Made by a program: the position numbers and the translations under genes
Notes under the pieces: generated by a model
The model's database searches: none
Seen by the model: the letters and a program-made list of their open reading frames with translations, nothing else
Told to the model about the DNA's origin: nothing
Part shown: positions 1 through 8,444 of the stretch, in pieces
Layout: every line of letters begins with the position of its first letter
How positions within the stretch are numbered: position 1 is the first letter of the stretch
NCBI RefSeq assembly: GCF_036227565.1
Contig: NZ_CP109460.1
Span: 2,418,001-2,482,000, forward strand
Direction of reading: 5' to 3'
From: Streptomyces sp. NBC_01454
GTDB taxonomy: Bacteria; Actinomycetota; Actinomycetes; Streptomycetales; Streptomycetaceae
DNA: 64,000 nucleotides

Positions 1-1234
1 TGCGGGTGGTGGAGGTGGCCGGATTGTTGCCCTGGTCGGAGGTGCCCAGATGCAGACCGAAGGCCGGCAGCGCCAGGACCAGCATGACGACGGCCGCGGT
101 CAGGCCCAGCAGCTTGGGGTGCCGTTCGACGAAGCCGGACCAGCGGGCGGCGATGCCGGTGGTCCGCTCGCGACGCGGTCCGTGCGCGGCCAGCTGCCGG
201 CGCTCGCGGCGGCTCAGCGCCCGCATCCCGATCAGCCCGAGCAGCGCCGGCAGCAGCGTGACGGAGGCGGCCACGGTCAGCACGACGGTGAGCGAGGCGG
301 CGAGGGCGACGCCGTTGAGGAAGCTCAGCCGCAGGATCAGCATGCCCAGCAGCGCGATGCAGACCGTGGCCCCGGCGAAGACGACGGCGCGCCCGGCCGA
401 GGCGGCGGCGCGGGTGGCGGCCTCGTCGACGGACAGGCCCGCCCGCAGGCCCTTGCGGTGCCGGGTGACGATGAAGAGCGCGTAGTCGATGCCGACGCCG
501 AGGCCGATCAGCATCCCGAGCATCGGGGCGAAGTCGGCGACGGTCATCGCGTGGCTGAGCAGCGAGATGCCGGCCGAGGCGGTGCCGACGGCGGCCACCG
601 CGGTGAGGATCGGCAGGAAGGTCGCGGCGAGCGACCCGAAGGCGAGGAAGAGCACCACCGCCGCGGCGCACAGCCCGATGATTTCCGGCAGCTGGGCGCG
701 CGGCGCCTCGGTCAGCGCGATCCCGGCGCCGCCCAGTTCGACCTGCAGGCCGTCGCCGGACGCGCGCTGCGCGGTGTCGACGACCTTGCGGACCTGGCCG
801 GCGTCCAGCTCGTCGGTGGGCCGGTCGAAGACCACGGAAGCATAGGCGGTGCGCCCGTCCTGGCTGATCTGCCGCCCGCCCGTCCCGTGGGAGGTGCCCT
901 CCGCGGGCCGGTCGTAGGGGCTGCGCACCTCGGAGACGCCGGGCAGGCCGGCGACCTTCTCCAGCGTGTGCGTCATCGTCTTGGTGACCGCGCCGGACCG
1001 CACCGTCCCGGCGTCCGTGTGCCACACGATGGTGTCGCTGTCACCGGAGCGCCCGGGGAACGCCTTGGCCAGCAGGGCGGAGGCCTGGCTGGATTCGGTC
1101 CCGGGCACCTCGTAGTTGTTGGAGTACGCGGAGCCCGTCACCCCGGCGGCGACGGCGACCCCCGCGAACGCGGCGAGCCAGAGCAGGAGCACCACGATGC
1201 GGCGCCTGAGACACCACCGAGCCAGAGCGGTCAC
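1..1234 (-). CDS. MMPL/RND-family membrane transporter, C-terminus beyond window
   Basis: The gene runs off the left edge; about 411 codons are visible. The product starts VTALARWCLRRRIVVLLLWL, a cytoplasmic basic stretch followed by a first membrane helix. After it comes a soluble extracytoplasmic domain of about 170 residues, then a run of hydrophobic helices (for example around ALFIVTRHRKGL and LLPALLGLIGMRAL). This topology is that of actinobacterial MMPL (MmpL/YdfJ-like) proteins, which export lipids or drugs using the proton gradient. The GTG start at 1234 was chosen because it gives the canonical MMPL N-terminus; the upstream GAGG is only weakly placed. The substrate cannot be inferred. 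No partner gene is seen on the visible side. Confidence 0.88.
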   Translation of the reverse strand, partial: MTALARWCLRRRIVVLLLWLAAFAGVAVAAGVTGSAYSNNYEVPGTESSQASALLAKAFPGRSGDSDTIVWHTDAGTVRSGAVTKTMTHTLEKVAGLPGVSEVRSPYDRPAEGTSHGTGGRQISQDGRTAYASVVFDRPTDELDAGQVRKVVDTAQRASGDGLQVELGGAGIALTEAPRAQLPEIIGLCAAAVVLFLAFGSLAATFLPILTAVAAVGTASAGISLLSHAMTVADFAPMLGMLIGLGVGIDYALFIVTRHRKGLRAGLSVDEAATRAAASAGRAVVFAGATVCIALLGMLILRLSFLNGVALAASLTVVLTVAASVTLLPALLGLIGMRALSRRERRQLAAHGPRRERTTGIAARWSGFVERHPKLLGLTAAVVMLVLALPAFGLHLGTSDQGNNPATSTTR

Positions 1235-1528
1235 GGACCTCGTCTGCTTCCCGGGTCGTGCGTCGATATCTCCCGAGGACGGGTGGTGCCGAGCGCGGAT
1301 GAACGATGAAGAATCAACAGTGAAGGAGCAACGGTGAACGGTGCGAGGCGACAGCGGCCTGCCGCGCGCCTCCGGAGAGGGCGCGTCCCACCTGTTTCGG
1401 ACCTGTTCAGAGCAGGGTCGCAGCCCGAAAAGATCCTTTGACCGCTTTGTGGACTTCCCCACAGAAGGGGAAAGCGGGAACTCTTCGCCGCATCCCGGGA
1501 AGGCCGGGCACCCGCTCGCCCCGCACGG

Positions 1529-1590
1529 CCCCTCTTCCCCCTCTTCCCCCTCTTCCCCCTCTTCCCCCTCTTCCCCCTCTTCCCCCTCTC
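1529..1590. repeat. 9-bp polypyrimidine tandem repeat downstream of phospholipase C
   Basis: About seven copies of a CCCCTCTTC-type 9-mer lie immediately downstream of the phospholipase C stop codon. The unit is strictly pyrimidine on the plus strand. A closely related 9-bp array lies upstream of the same gene near 4001-4041. In one minus-strand frame it reads as a Lys-Arg-Gly repeat, which is not believed to be a protein. Confidence 0.85.
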
Positions 1591-1602
1591 CACCGCCCGC
1601 CC

Positions 1603-3714
1603 TCAGCCCGTGACCGACTCCTCCCCGTTCTCCACGTGCCCCATCAGCCGCCGGTGGAAGGACGCGTCCTCGGCGACCGTCAGGCCGAGGTCGTACCAGC
1701 CGTGCGCGTCCCGGGTGTCATACGCGACGGTGCGGACGGCACCGGCCTTCACCGTCACGGTGCGCGGGGCCGCGTCCGCGTACGCCAGCGGTCCGAGGGT
1801 GAGGGTCAGATCGGCGCGGCCGGGGTTGGTCACGGTCAGATGCAGGGTGCGCCGCGCGGCGTCGATCCGGGTGGCGATGCCGACGGCCGCGGCCGCGCCC
1901 CGCGCCGTCCCGGCGAACTCCCGCCGGAAGCCGTTCGGCCCGGTCACCGTGAAGCGGTAGGTACCCCCCTTTACCGGGACATCCCACTCACCCGCTCCGT
2001 GCACCTCGCGATGCTGCGGCGCGTCCCACTCCTTCGCGTACGGATAGAGCGCCAGATGCGCCGAGGCCCGCCCCGCGTTGCGCACGGCCATCCGGAAGAC
2101 CGCGGCGCCCGGGTCGAGGCCGCCGTCGGCGTCCGGCTGGTACGGCAGCGCCCTGGCCGGCCGGCTGCCGGGCTCCTGCCGGGGCAGCGCCTGGTGCAGC
2201 GGCGGCCACGGTGACCAGCGCCCGCTGAACGCCGGGACCGCGCCCGGCCGGTGCACCGCCGGCTGCCGGCGCCCGCGGGAGAAGTCGAAGGCGGTGGTCA
2301 GATCCCCGCAGACGGTACGCCGCCAGGCGCTGATGTTCGGTTCCGCGATCCCCGTCCAGCGCTCCAGGAAGCGGGTGATCGAGGTGTGGTCGAAGACCTG
2401 CGAGCAGGCATAGCCGCCGACCGACCACGGCGAGATGACCAGCATCGGCACCCGGATGCCCAGCCCGGTCGGCAGCCCCTCCCAGAACTCCCCGTCCGTC
2501 CCGGGCGGCGGCACCGGCGGCGGCACATGGTCGAAGAACCCGTCGTTCTCGTCATAGGTGAGGAAGAGCGCGGTGTGCCGCCAGACGTCCGGGTGTCCGC
2601 CCAGCGCGTCCAGCACCTTGTAGACGAGGGTGGCGCTCACGGCCGGCGAGGACGCGCCGGGGTGCTCGGAATCGGCGGCGGACGGGACGAGGTAGGACAC
2701 CTCGGGCAGCGTGCCGCCCGCCACGTCGGCGGCGAAGGCGGTGGCGGTGCTGCCCGGCAGACCTCGCCGCAGCGCCCGCTCGAACAGGCTCCGCTCGCCG
2801 CGGTCCAGGCCCCGGACGCCCTCCTCCAGCAGCGCCGCCAGCCGGGCACGCCCGGCCTCGTCCGCACCGGCCGCCTTGGTGTAGAAGGCGGTCATGGTGT
2901 GCACCCCGTCCACCTTCACCAGGGCCTTCTTCGCGACCGCCTTGAAGACGGCGTAGAACTCCAGGTTGTTGTCGGTGAAGTTGTCCCACTCCTGGTAGAC
3001 CCGCCAGCTGCGGCCGGCCTTCTCCAGCCGCTCGGCATAGGTGGTCCAGGTGTAGCCGGTGTGGGTGTCCTCCTCGTAGGCGTCGTTGCCCACCGCCCGT
3101 TTGCCGTTGGGCTCGAAGCCCGTCCACCCGCTCACCAGATGGTTGCGGTTGGGGCTGGTGGAGGAGTGGATGGCGCAGTGGTAGGCGTCGCAGACGGTGA
3201 AGGTGTCCGCCAGTTCGTGGTGGAGCGGGATGTCCTGCCGGTCGTAATGCGCCATCGTGGCGGCTGTCTTGGCGGTGACCCAGCCGTTCATCCAGCCGCC
3301 GTGCCAGGCCACGGCCCCGCCGAACCAGCTGTGGTCCAGCGCCCCGATGTACTGCAGGTCCTTCTTCTGCGCGGCGGCCGCCGCCCGCACCGGGAAGGGC
3401 AGCACGGTGCCCAGGCCCAGCAGCCCGGGCTGCTCGTAGATGCTGCGACCGCCGGGCAGTTCGACGGCGTTGCGGTCGGCGTAGCCGCGGACACCGCGCA
3501 GTGTCCCGAAGTAGTGGTCGAAGGAACGGTTCTCCTGCATCAGCACGACGACGTGCCGGATGTCCGCCAGCCCTCCCCCGCCCCGCGCCGGCCGCGCCGC
3601 GTCGGCCGCCAGCGCCTGCTGCAACGACGGCGGCAGCAGCGAGCCGGCCACCGCCGCCCCCGTCACTGCGGCTCCCGCTCCCAGTACCTGCCTACGAGAC
3701 CACTCCGCTGCCAC
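1603..3714 (-). CDS. Tat-exported phosphocholine-type phospholipase C
   Basis: A 703-residue secreted phosphoesterase. The start is GTG at 3714, preceded six bases upstream by GGGAGG. The N-terminus carries a twin-arginine motif (SRRQVL, residues 6-11) and a hydrophobic stretch ending near AALAADAA. The catalytic core begins at about residue 52 with ENRSFDHYFG (61-70), continues through HSSTSPNRNHLVSG, which contains the probable nucleophilic Thr, and includes DENDGFFDHVPPP. These are hallmarks of the bacterial phosphoesterase/acid phosphatase family of non-haemolytic phospholipases C. The last roughly 200 residues resemble the paired C-terminal DUF756 beta-domains. The role is extracellular hydrolysis of phosphatidylcholine or sphingomyelin for phosphate. 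The gene is divergent from the chitinase and flanked on both sides by 9-bp repeats. Confidence 0.93.
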   Translation of the reverse strand: MAAEWSRRQVLGAGAAVTGAAVAGSLLPPSLQQALAADAARPARGGGGLADIRHVVVLMQENRSFDHYFGTLRGVRGYADRNAVELPGGRSIYEQPGLLGLGTVLPFPVRAAAAAQKKDLQYIGALDHSWFGGAVAWHGGWMNGWVTAKTAATMAHYDRQDIPLHHELADTFTVCDAYHCAIHSSTSPNRNHLVSGWTGFEPNGKRAVGNDAYEEDTHTGYTWTTYAERLEKAGRSWRVYQEWDNFTDNNLEFYAVFKAVAKKALVKVDGVHTMTAFYTKAAGADEAGRARLAALLEEGVRGLDRGERSLFERALRRGLPGSTATAFAADVAGGTLPEVSYLVPSAADSEHPGASSPAVSATLVYKVLDALGGHPDVWRHTALFLTYDENDGFFDHVPPPVPPPGTDGEFWEGLPTGLGIRVPMLVISPWSVGGYACSQVFDHTSITRFLERWTGIAEPNISAWRRTVCGDLTTAFDFSRGRRQPAVHRPGAVPAFSGRWSPWPPLHQALPRQEPGSRPARALPYQPDADGGLDPGAAVFRMAVRNAGRASAHLALYPYAKEWDAPQHREVHGAGEWDVPVKGGTYRFTVTGPNGFRREFAGTARGAAAAVGIATRIDAARRTLHLTVTNPGRADLTLTLGPLAYADAAPRTVTVKAGAVRTVAYDTRDAHGWYDLGLTVAEDASFHRRLMGHVENGEESVTG

Positions 3715-3928
3715 GCTCGACCTCCCAGTCGACGGCCCTCGCCACGCGCCCCGCCCGTCCCGTGCGACGCGGCGACGGGGACGGTAGCGGACGGGCGTGC
3801 CGGAGGACAGGTGCACGGGTGCCCAACTTCGCTTTTCCCGGGGGCAGTTGGCCCGACGGCCGGATATCACCGGTTCCCCGCGGTCCCGGGTGGCGGTCCG
3901 CCGCTCATACGCAAGTCCCCGTTGCGCC

Positions 3929-3960
3929 AGACCTCTTGACCACCCCATTGGTCTGAACCA
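3929..3960. promoter_or_regulatory. Chitinase-type direct-repeat / DasR-like operator
   Basis: TGGTCTGAACCA (3949-3960) matches 10 of 12 positions of TGGTCTAGACCA, the core recalled for Streptomyces DasR sites and chitinase-promoter repeats. A second related block, CAGACCTCTTGACCA, lies just upstream at about 3928-3942. The pair sits about 110 bp before the chitinase start. DasR represses chitin and N-acetylglucosamine genes in Streptomyces. The assignment is by motif resemblance only. Confidence 0.5.
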
Positions 3961-4000
3961 TTCTGTCGCCAGAAGCGGTGGCCACCGTCTTGCTGCAGTC

Positions 4001-4041
4001 CTCCCCCTCTCCCCCCTCTCCCCCCTCTCCCCCCTCTCCCC
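4001..4041. repeat. 9-bp polypyrimidine tandem repeat upstream of chitinase
   Basis: Four to five copies of a CCCCCCTCT-like 9-mer lie between the operator region and the chitinase ribosome-binding site. They would be in the chitinase 5' leader. The unit differs by about one base from the array at 1529-1590 on the other side of the phospholipase gene. Confidence 0.85.
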
Positions 4042-4071
4042 GTGTTCCCCCCTTCGGCACTGGAGACCGCC

Positions 4072-5784
4072 ATGCCTCGCACCGCACACACCCGCCCGCC
4101 CCGCCACAGACGCCTGCTCACGGCGGCACTGGCGGCCCTCGCCGCCGCGGCGGCCACCCTCTCCGGCTCCACCCCGGCCGCCGCGGCCGATGTCAACGCC
4201 GCCAGGAACGCGGGCTACGAATCCGGCCTGAGCGACTGGATCTGTTCGGCGGGCAGCGGCGGCACCGTCGGCTCCCCCGTCCACAGCGGCACCGGCGCCC
4301 TCAGGGCCACCCCCACCGCCGCCGACAACGCCACCTGCTCCCAGACCGTCGCCGTCCGGCCCGGCTCGACCTACCGGCTCAGCGCCTACGTCCAGGGCTC
4401 CTACGTCTACCTGGGCGCCTCCGGCACCGGCACCACGGACGTCTCCACCTGGACCCCGTCCACCACCGGCTGGCAGCAGCTCAGCACCACCTTCACCACC
4501 GGCCCCGCGACCACTTCGGTCACCGTCTACACCCATGGCTGGTACGGGCAACCCGCCTACTTCGCCGATGACTTCAACGTCCTGGCACCCGACGGCGGGG
4601 GCGGCACCGACCCCGGGTCACAGGTCCCGGACGCGCCCGGCGGCCTCACCGCCGGCGCGGTGACCCCGTCCTCCGTGGCCCTGTCCTGGACCCCGGTCCC
4701 CGGCGCCACCGGTTACACCGTCTACCGCGACGGCACCAGGTACGAAGCGGTGAGCGGTACGTCCTCGACGGTCACCGGCCTGGCCCCCGCCACCTCCTAC
4801 CGCTTCCAGGTGTCGGCCACCAACGCCGTCGGCGAATCGGCCCGTTCGGCGCAGATCACGGCCACCACCGCCCCCTCGGGCAGCGGCGCCACCCCCGCCG
4901 TCCCCCGGCACGCGGTCACCGGCTACTGGCAGAACTTCAACAACGGTGCGACCGTCCAGAAGATCAGTGACGTGCCCGCCGCGTACGACATCATCGCGGT
5001 GGCCTTCGCGGACGCCACCACCACACCGGGCACCGTGACCTTCTCCCTCGACTCGGCCGGCCTGGGCGGCTACACCGTCGACCAGTTCAAGGCCGACATC
5101 AAGGCCAAGCAGGCGGCAGGAAAGTCGGTGGTGCTCTCCGTCGGCGGCGAGCGGGGCACCGTCTCCGTCAACGACGCCACGTCGGCGGCCAACTTCGCCA
5201 ACAGCCTCTACACCCTCATGCAGCAGTACGGCTTCGACGGCGTCGACATCGACCTCGAAAACGGGCTCGACCCGACCTATATGAGCCAGGCGCTGCGCTC
5301 GCTCTCCCAGAAGACGGGCGGCCATCTCGCCCTCACCATGGCTCCCCAGACCCTCGACATGCAGTCCACTTCGGGCGGCTACTTCCAGACCGCGCTGAAC
5401 GTGAAGGACATCCTCACCGTCGTCAACATGCAGTATTACAACAGCGGTTCGATGCTCGGCTGCGACGGCAAGGTCTACTCCCAGGGCACCGTCGACTTCC
5501 TCACCGCCCTGGCCTGCATCCAGCTCGAAGGCGGCCTCGCCCCCTCCCAGGTGGGCCTGGGCCTGCCCGCCTCCCCCCGGGGCGCGGGCAGCGGCTATGT
5601 CGCCCCGTCCGTCGTCAACGCCGCCCTGGACTGCCTCACCAAGGGCACCTCCTGCGGCTCCTTCAAGCCCGCCAGGACCTACCCCGACCTCCGGGGCGCC
5701 ATGACCTGGTCGACCAACTGGGACGCGGCGAACGGCAACGCCTGGTCGAACGCGGTCGGCCCGCACGTTCACGGCTTGCCGTAA
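4072..5784 (+). CDS. Secreted GH18 chitinase (CBM-FnIII-GH18)
   Basis: A 570-residue extracellular chitinase. ATG at 4072 is preceded by GGAG six bases upstream; an in-frame upstream start at 4042 lacks a ribosome-binding site. A Sec signal peptide ends near AAAAD (about residue 40). A CBM4/9-like beta-sandwich spans about 40-165, a fibronectin type III domain about 190-275, and the GH18 barrel starts at HAVTGYWQNF. The GH18 motif DGVDIDLE, including the catalytic Glu, is intact. The product endo-hydrolyses chitin, feeding N-acetylglucosamine metabolism. An upstream DasR-like repeat supports chitin-inducible control. Its 3' end overlaps the convergent ATPase gene by 16 bp. The closest relatives are likely the bacterial-type Streptomyces chitinases; the exact paralogue was not assigned. 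Confidence 0.93.
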   Translation: MPRTAHTRPPRHRRLLTAALAALAAAAATLSGSTPAAAADVNAARNAGYESGLSDWICSAGSGGTVGSPVHSGTGALRATPTAADNATCSQTVAVRPGSTYRLSAYVQGSYVYLGASGTGTTDVSTWTPSTTGWQQLSTTFTTGPATTSVTVYTHGWYGQPAYFADDFNVLAPDGGGGTDPGSQVPDAPGGLTAGAVTPSSVALSWTPVPGATGYTVYRDGTRYEAVSGTSSTVTGLAPATSYRFQVSATNAVGESARSAQITATTAPSGSGATPAVPRHAVTGYWQNFNNGATVQKISDVPAAYDIIAVAFADATTTPGTVTFSLDSAGLGGYTVDQFKADIKAKQAAGKSVVLSVGGERGTVSVNDATSAANFANSLYTLMQQYGFDGVDIDLENGLDPTYMSQALRSLSQKTGGHLALTMAPQTLDMQSTSGGYFQTALNVKDILTVVNMQYYNSGSMLGCDGKVYSQGTVDFLTALACIQLEGGLAPSQVGLGLPASPRGAGSGYVAPSVVNAALDCLTKGTSCGSFKPARTYPDLRGAMTWSTNWDAANGNAWSNAVGPHVHGLP

Positions 5785-6206
5785 CCCTTGCCGTAACCGC
5801 GGAACTCGCACCACACGATCTTCCCCGGCACGCGCTCGCCGACGCCCCACGCGTCGGCGAGCGCGGACACCAGCAGCAGCCCCCGCCCGGACTCGGCTTC
5901 ATCCCCCTCCCCGTCGTACGGGGCCGGCGCCCACGGCACCCCGTCACCACTGTCGTGCACCTCGACGCGCAGCAGCCCACCCTCGTCCAGCGCCAGCACC
6001 AACCGGTAGCCACGGCCGGGCGGGACGCCGTGCAACAGGGCGTTGGTGGCCAGCTCGCTCACGCAGAGCAGGACGTCCTCCGCGAGGTGGTCCAGGTCCC
6101 AGTCGGTGAGGGCGGTACGGGCGAACTGCCGCGCCCGCGGGACGGATCGGCGTTCGCGCCGGTAGAACGCCGTACGGGCGCAGAGCGCCCGGATCTCCTT
6201 GTGCAT
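5769..6206 (-). CDS. SpoIIAB/RsbW-like ATP-binding regulatory protein
   Basis: A protein of about 145 residues with a GHKL (HATPase_c) fold: the N-box is SELATNALLHG, the G1 box is HDSGDGVPW and a second glycine box is SGRGLLLVSALAD. Proteins of this size in Streptomyces are anti-sigma-factor-like kinases that bind sigma factors or anti-anti-sigma factors, and many sit beside XRE/DUF397 pairs, as here. The start is uncertain: ATG at 6206 is used, with GTG at 6221 and 6215 in the same frame and no strong ribosome-binding site for any. It diverges from the XRE gene at 6320, so a shared control region of about 110 bp is likely. Its stop overlaps the end of the chitinase gene. Confidence 0.82.
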   Translation of the reverse strand: MHKEIRALCARTAFYRRERRSVPRARQFARTALTDWDLDHLAEDVLLCVSELATNALLHGVPPGRGYRLVLALDEGGLLRVEVHDSGDGVPWAPAPYDGEGDEAESGRGLLLVSALADAWGVGERVPGKIVWCEFRGYGKGYGKP

Positions 6207-6319
6207 AACCGCCACTGTCACAGTGCGTCACCATGCTGGACCACAGCGTCAGGTCGTACGGATGCGATGTACGACTTCTGGCGGTGTCATGCCGTCGCGG
6301 GGAGGGGAAGGCAGAGCGC

Positions 6320-7144
6320 ATGCACCCGGCGAACAAACCGAAGAGGATCACGTCCTGGCATGTGATCGGCGCCCAGCTGAGTCACTTCCGCAGGGCCGCC
6401 CGCATCACCCAGCCCCAGCTGGCCGAGATGGTCGGGCTCCATGAGGACACCATCGGCTCCATCGAGCAGGGGCGCAGAGCGCTGAAGCTCGATCTGGCGG
6501 AGACGTTCGATGAACTCCTCGACACGAAGGGGGCGTTGGCGGTCGCGGTGGCCAAGGTTCCCGAGCGGGAGAAGCTGCCCGCCTTCGTCCAGGACCTGGT
6601 GGAGCATGAGGAGGAGGCGCTTACGCTGCTGTCGTACCAGAACCAGGTGGTGCCTGGGCTGTTGCAGACGGGAGCGTATGCGCGGGCGGTATTCGACTGC
6701 CTGTATCCGCCCCTCGATGAGGATGAGGCGGACGAGTGGGTGTCCGCTCGTCTCGACCGGCAGAAGCTACTGGAACGCAAGAAGCCACGACCGATTCTCA
6801 ACTTCATCCTGGAGGAGGCGGTACTCCACCGGCCGACAGGAGGGCCGGAGACCTTACGCGAACAGATCCGCCATCTGCGGCGATGTGCCGAACTACCGTT
6901 TCTGGGCCTCCAGATCATGCCGACCGCCCGAGCCTCCCACGCTTCACTGGATGGTCCACTCGTCCTGCTGGAGACGCCCGGACACGATCAACTCGTTTAC
7001 ATCGAAGCGCAACGGATCAGCTTCCTGATCGATGACCCGGATGAAGTCAGCGTGTATCAACAGGTGTATGGGATGCTGCGATCGCAGGCCCTTACCCCTG
7101 AGGAGACCAGGGGCCTGCTGGACGACTTGCTAGGAGAGTCATGA
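6320..7144 (+). CDS. XRE-family regulator with DUF5753 (WhiJ-like)
   Basis: A 274-residue DNA-binding protein. An N-terminal helix-turn-helix (IGAQLSHFRRAARITQPQLAEMVGLHEDTIGSIEQGRR, read in parts) is followed by a C-terminal DUF5753 domain with VVPGLLQTGAYARAVF and LQIMPTARASHASLDGPL. This is the architecture of the WhiJ-like regulators that are multiply paralogous in Streptomyces and act with small DUF397 proteins in development and antibiotic control. ATG at 6320 was chosen because it directly precedes the HTH and has an upstream purine-rich GGGGAAGG. The stop overlaps the next ATG (ATGA), so translation is probably coupled. A second, diverged copy is at 31893-32708. Confidence 0.9.
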   Translation: MHPANKPKRITSWHVIGAQLSHFRRAARITQPQLAEMVGLHEDTIGSIEQGRRALKLDLAETFDELLDTKGALAVAVAKVPEREKLPAFVQDLVEHEEEALTLLSYQNQVVPGLLQTGAYARAVFDCLYPPLDEDEADEWVSARLDRQKLLERKKPRPILNFILEEAVLHRPTGGPETLREQIRHLRRCAELPFLGLQIMPTARASHASLDGPLVLLETPGHDQLVYIEAQRISFLIDDPDEVSVYQQVYGMLRSQALTPEETRGLLDDLLGES

Positions 7145-7404
7145 CCAGCACAGAAGCCCAGTCCTTCTCCAACGGCCTTACCTGGCACAAGTCGAGCTAC
7201 AGCGGCAGCGCTGGCGGCGACTGCATAGAGATCGCCTACGACTGGCGCAAGTCCAGCCACAGCGGCAGTGAGGGCGGCAACTGCCTCGAAGTGGCCACCT
7301 GCCCCCACGCCATCCACGTCCGTGACTCCAAGAACCCCGACGGCCCGTCGCTCACCCTGAGCGCCACCGCCTGGGCCGCGTTCCTCGCCGACGTCACCAA
7401 CTGA
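7141..7404 (+). CDS. DUF397 small protein with duplicated motif
   Basis: An 87-residue acidic protein coupled by a 4-bp ATGA overlap to the XRE regulator, its expected partner. DUF397 proteins are thought to modulate the DNA binding of their cognate WhiJ-like regulator. Here the diagnostic motif occurs twice: [17 protein letters not shown] near residue 15, then [17 protein letters not shown] near residue 36, followed by the usual HVRDSK and WAAFLADV end. Most family members carry a single motif. The DUF397 protein at 32705-32959 has the same duplicated arrangement, so this looks like a stable subfamily feature and not a local accident. Confidence 0.88.
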   Translation: MTSTEAQSFSNGLTWHKSSYSGSAGGDCIEIAYDWRKSSHSGSEGGNCLEVATCPHAIHVRDSKNPDGPSLTLSATAWAAFLADVTN

Positions 7405-7421
7405 CCGCGCCCGGGGTGACG

Positions 7422-8426
7422 ATGAAGCACCGCCGACTCGGTACGCACGGGCCGAGCGTCTCCGCGCTCGGCCTCGGCTGCATGGGGATGTCGACCTCGT
7501 ACGGCGTCCCGGACGACGCGGAGTCCGTACGTACCCTGGACCGCGCGGTCGAGCTCGGCGTCACCCTGCTCGACACCGCGGACGCCTACGGGCGGGGCGC
7601 CAACGAGGAGTTCCTCGGCCGCTGGCTGGGCACCCGTACTGCCGCGCAGCGGGACGGGATGATCATCGCGACCAAGTTCGGGCTGCGGCACGACGCCGCG
7701 ACCGGGCGGGTGAACGAGGTCGACTCCTCCGCCGCCTGGGTGCGCGAGGCCTGTCACGCCTCGCTGCGCCGCCTCGGTACGGACCGTATCGACCTCTACT
7801 ACCTGCACCGCCGCGATCCGGCCGTCCCCATCGAGGAGACCGTCGGCGCGATGGCCGAGCTCGTCGCCGCCGGTTCCGTGCGCCATCTGGGCCTCAGCGA
7901 GGTGAGCCCGCAGACGCTGCGCCGGGCGCACGCCGTCCACCCCATCAGCGCCGTACAGCTGGAGCACTCCCTCTTCACACGCGATGTCGTGGAGGGCGAG
8001 ACGCTGGCGACCTGCCGGGAACTCGGCATCGGCGTCGTGGCGTACTCCCCGCTCGGGCGCGGCATGCTGACAGGCGCGCTGGCATCTCGCGACGACCTCA
8101 CCACCGAGGACGCCCGGCGCCGCTGGCCGCGGTTCTCCACGGAGAACATCGACCGCAATCTGCGCCTCGTCCAGGCCGTCCGGACCATCGCCGAGTCCCT
8201 CGGCTGCACCCCGGCACAGGCCGTCCTCGCCTGGCTCCTCGCCCAGGGCGAGGACATCGTCCCCATCCCCGGCACCAAACGCCGTGCCTACCTGGAGGAG
8301 AACGCGGCAGCGGCCGGGATCGCACTCGACCCCGAGCAGACCGCCCGGCTCCGGGCGGCCGTGCCCGACGGTGCCGTCGCCGGGGAACGCTACCCGCTCG
8401 CCGCCCTGGAGCGACTGGGCCACTGA
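7422..8426 (+). CDS. Aldo/keto reductase
   Basis: A 334-residue NADPH-dependent oxidoreductase with the full AKR catalytic tetrad: Asp51 and Tyr56 (DTADAYG), Lys85 (IATKFG) and His129 (YYLHRRD). The C-terminal PIPGTKR motif binds the cofactor's 2'-phosphate. It resembles the AKR13/YajO-like group that reduces aldehydes and ketones; the physiological substrate is unknown. The ATG at 7422 directly precedes the conserved KHRRLG start and has GGGGTG just upstream; GTG at 7416 is an in-frame alternative. It lies 17 bp after the DUF397 gene, in the same direction, and so may be co-transcribed, although no functional link is obvious. A small GCCCG/CGGGC hairpin follows the stop (8428-8439), facing a convergent gene. 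Confidence 0.9.
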   Translation: MKHRRLGTHGPSVSALGLGCMGMSTSYGVPDDAESVRTLDRAVELGVTLLDTADAYGRGANEEFLGRWLGTRTAAQRDGMIIATKFGLRHDAATGRVNEVDSSAAWVREACHASLRRLGTDRIDLYYLHRRDPAVPIEETVGAMAELVAAGSVRHLGLSEVSPQTLRRAHAVHPISAVQLEHSLFTRDVVEGETLATCRELGIGVVAYSPLGRGMLTGALASRDDLTTEDARRRWPRFSTENIDRNLRLVQAVRTIAESLGCTPAQAVLAWLLAQGEDIVPIPGTKRRAYLEENAAAAGIALDPEQTARLRAAVPDGAVAGERYPLAALERLGH

Positions 8427-8444
8427 AGCCCGGTCGGGCGAGGC

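Noticed and set aside
1231..1593. Minus-strand frame rich in Lys-Arg-Gly repeats
   Set aside because: It is translation of the 9-bp repeat array, overlaps the MMPL start, and has no homology or start signal.
2251..3939. Long plus-strand frame opposite phospholipase C
   Set aside because: It lies wholly antisense to a well-supported gene and has no recognisable domain.
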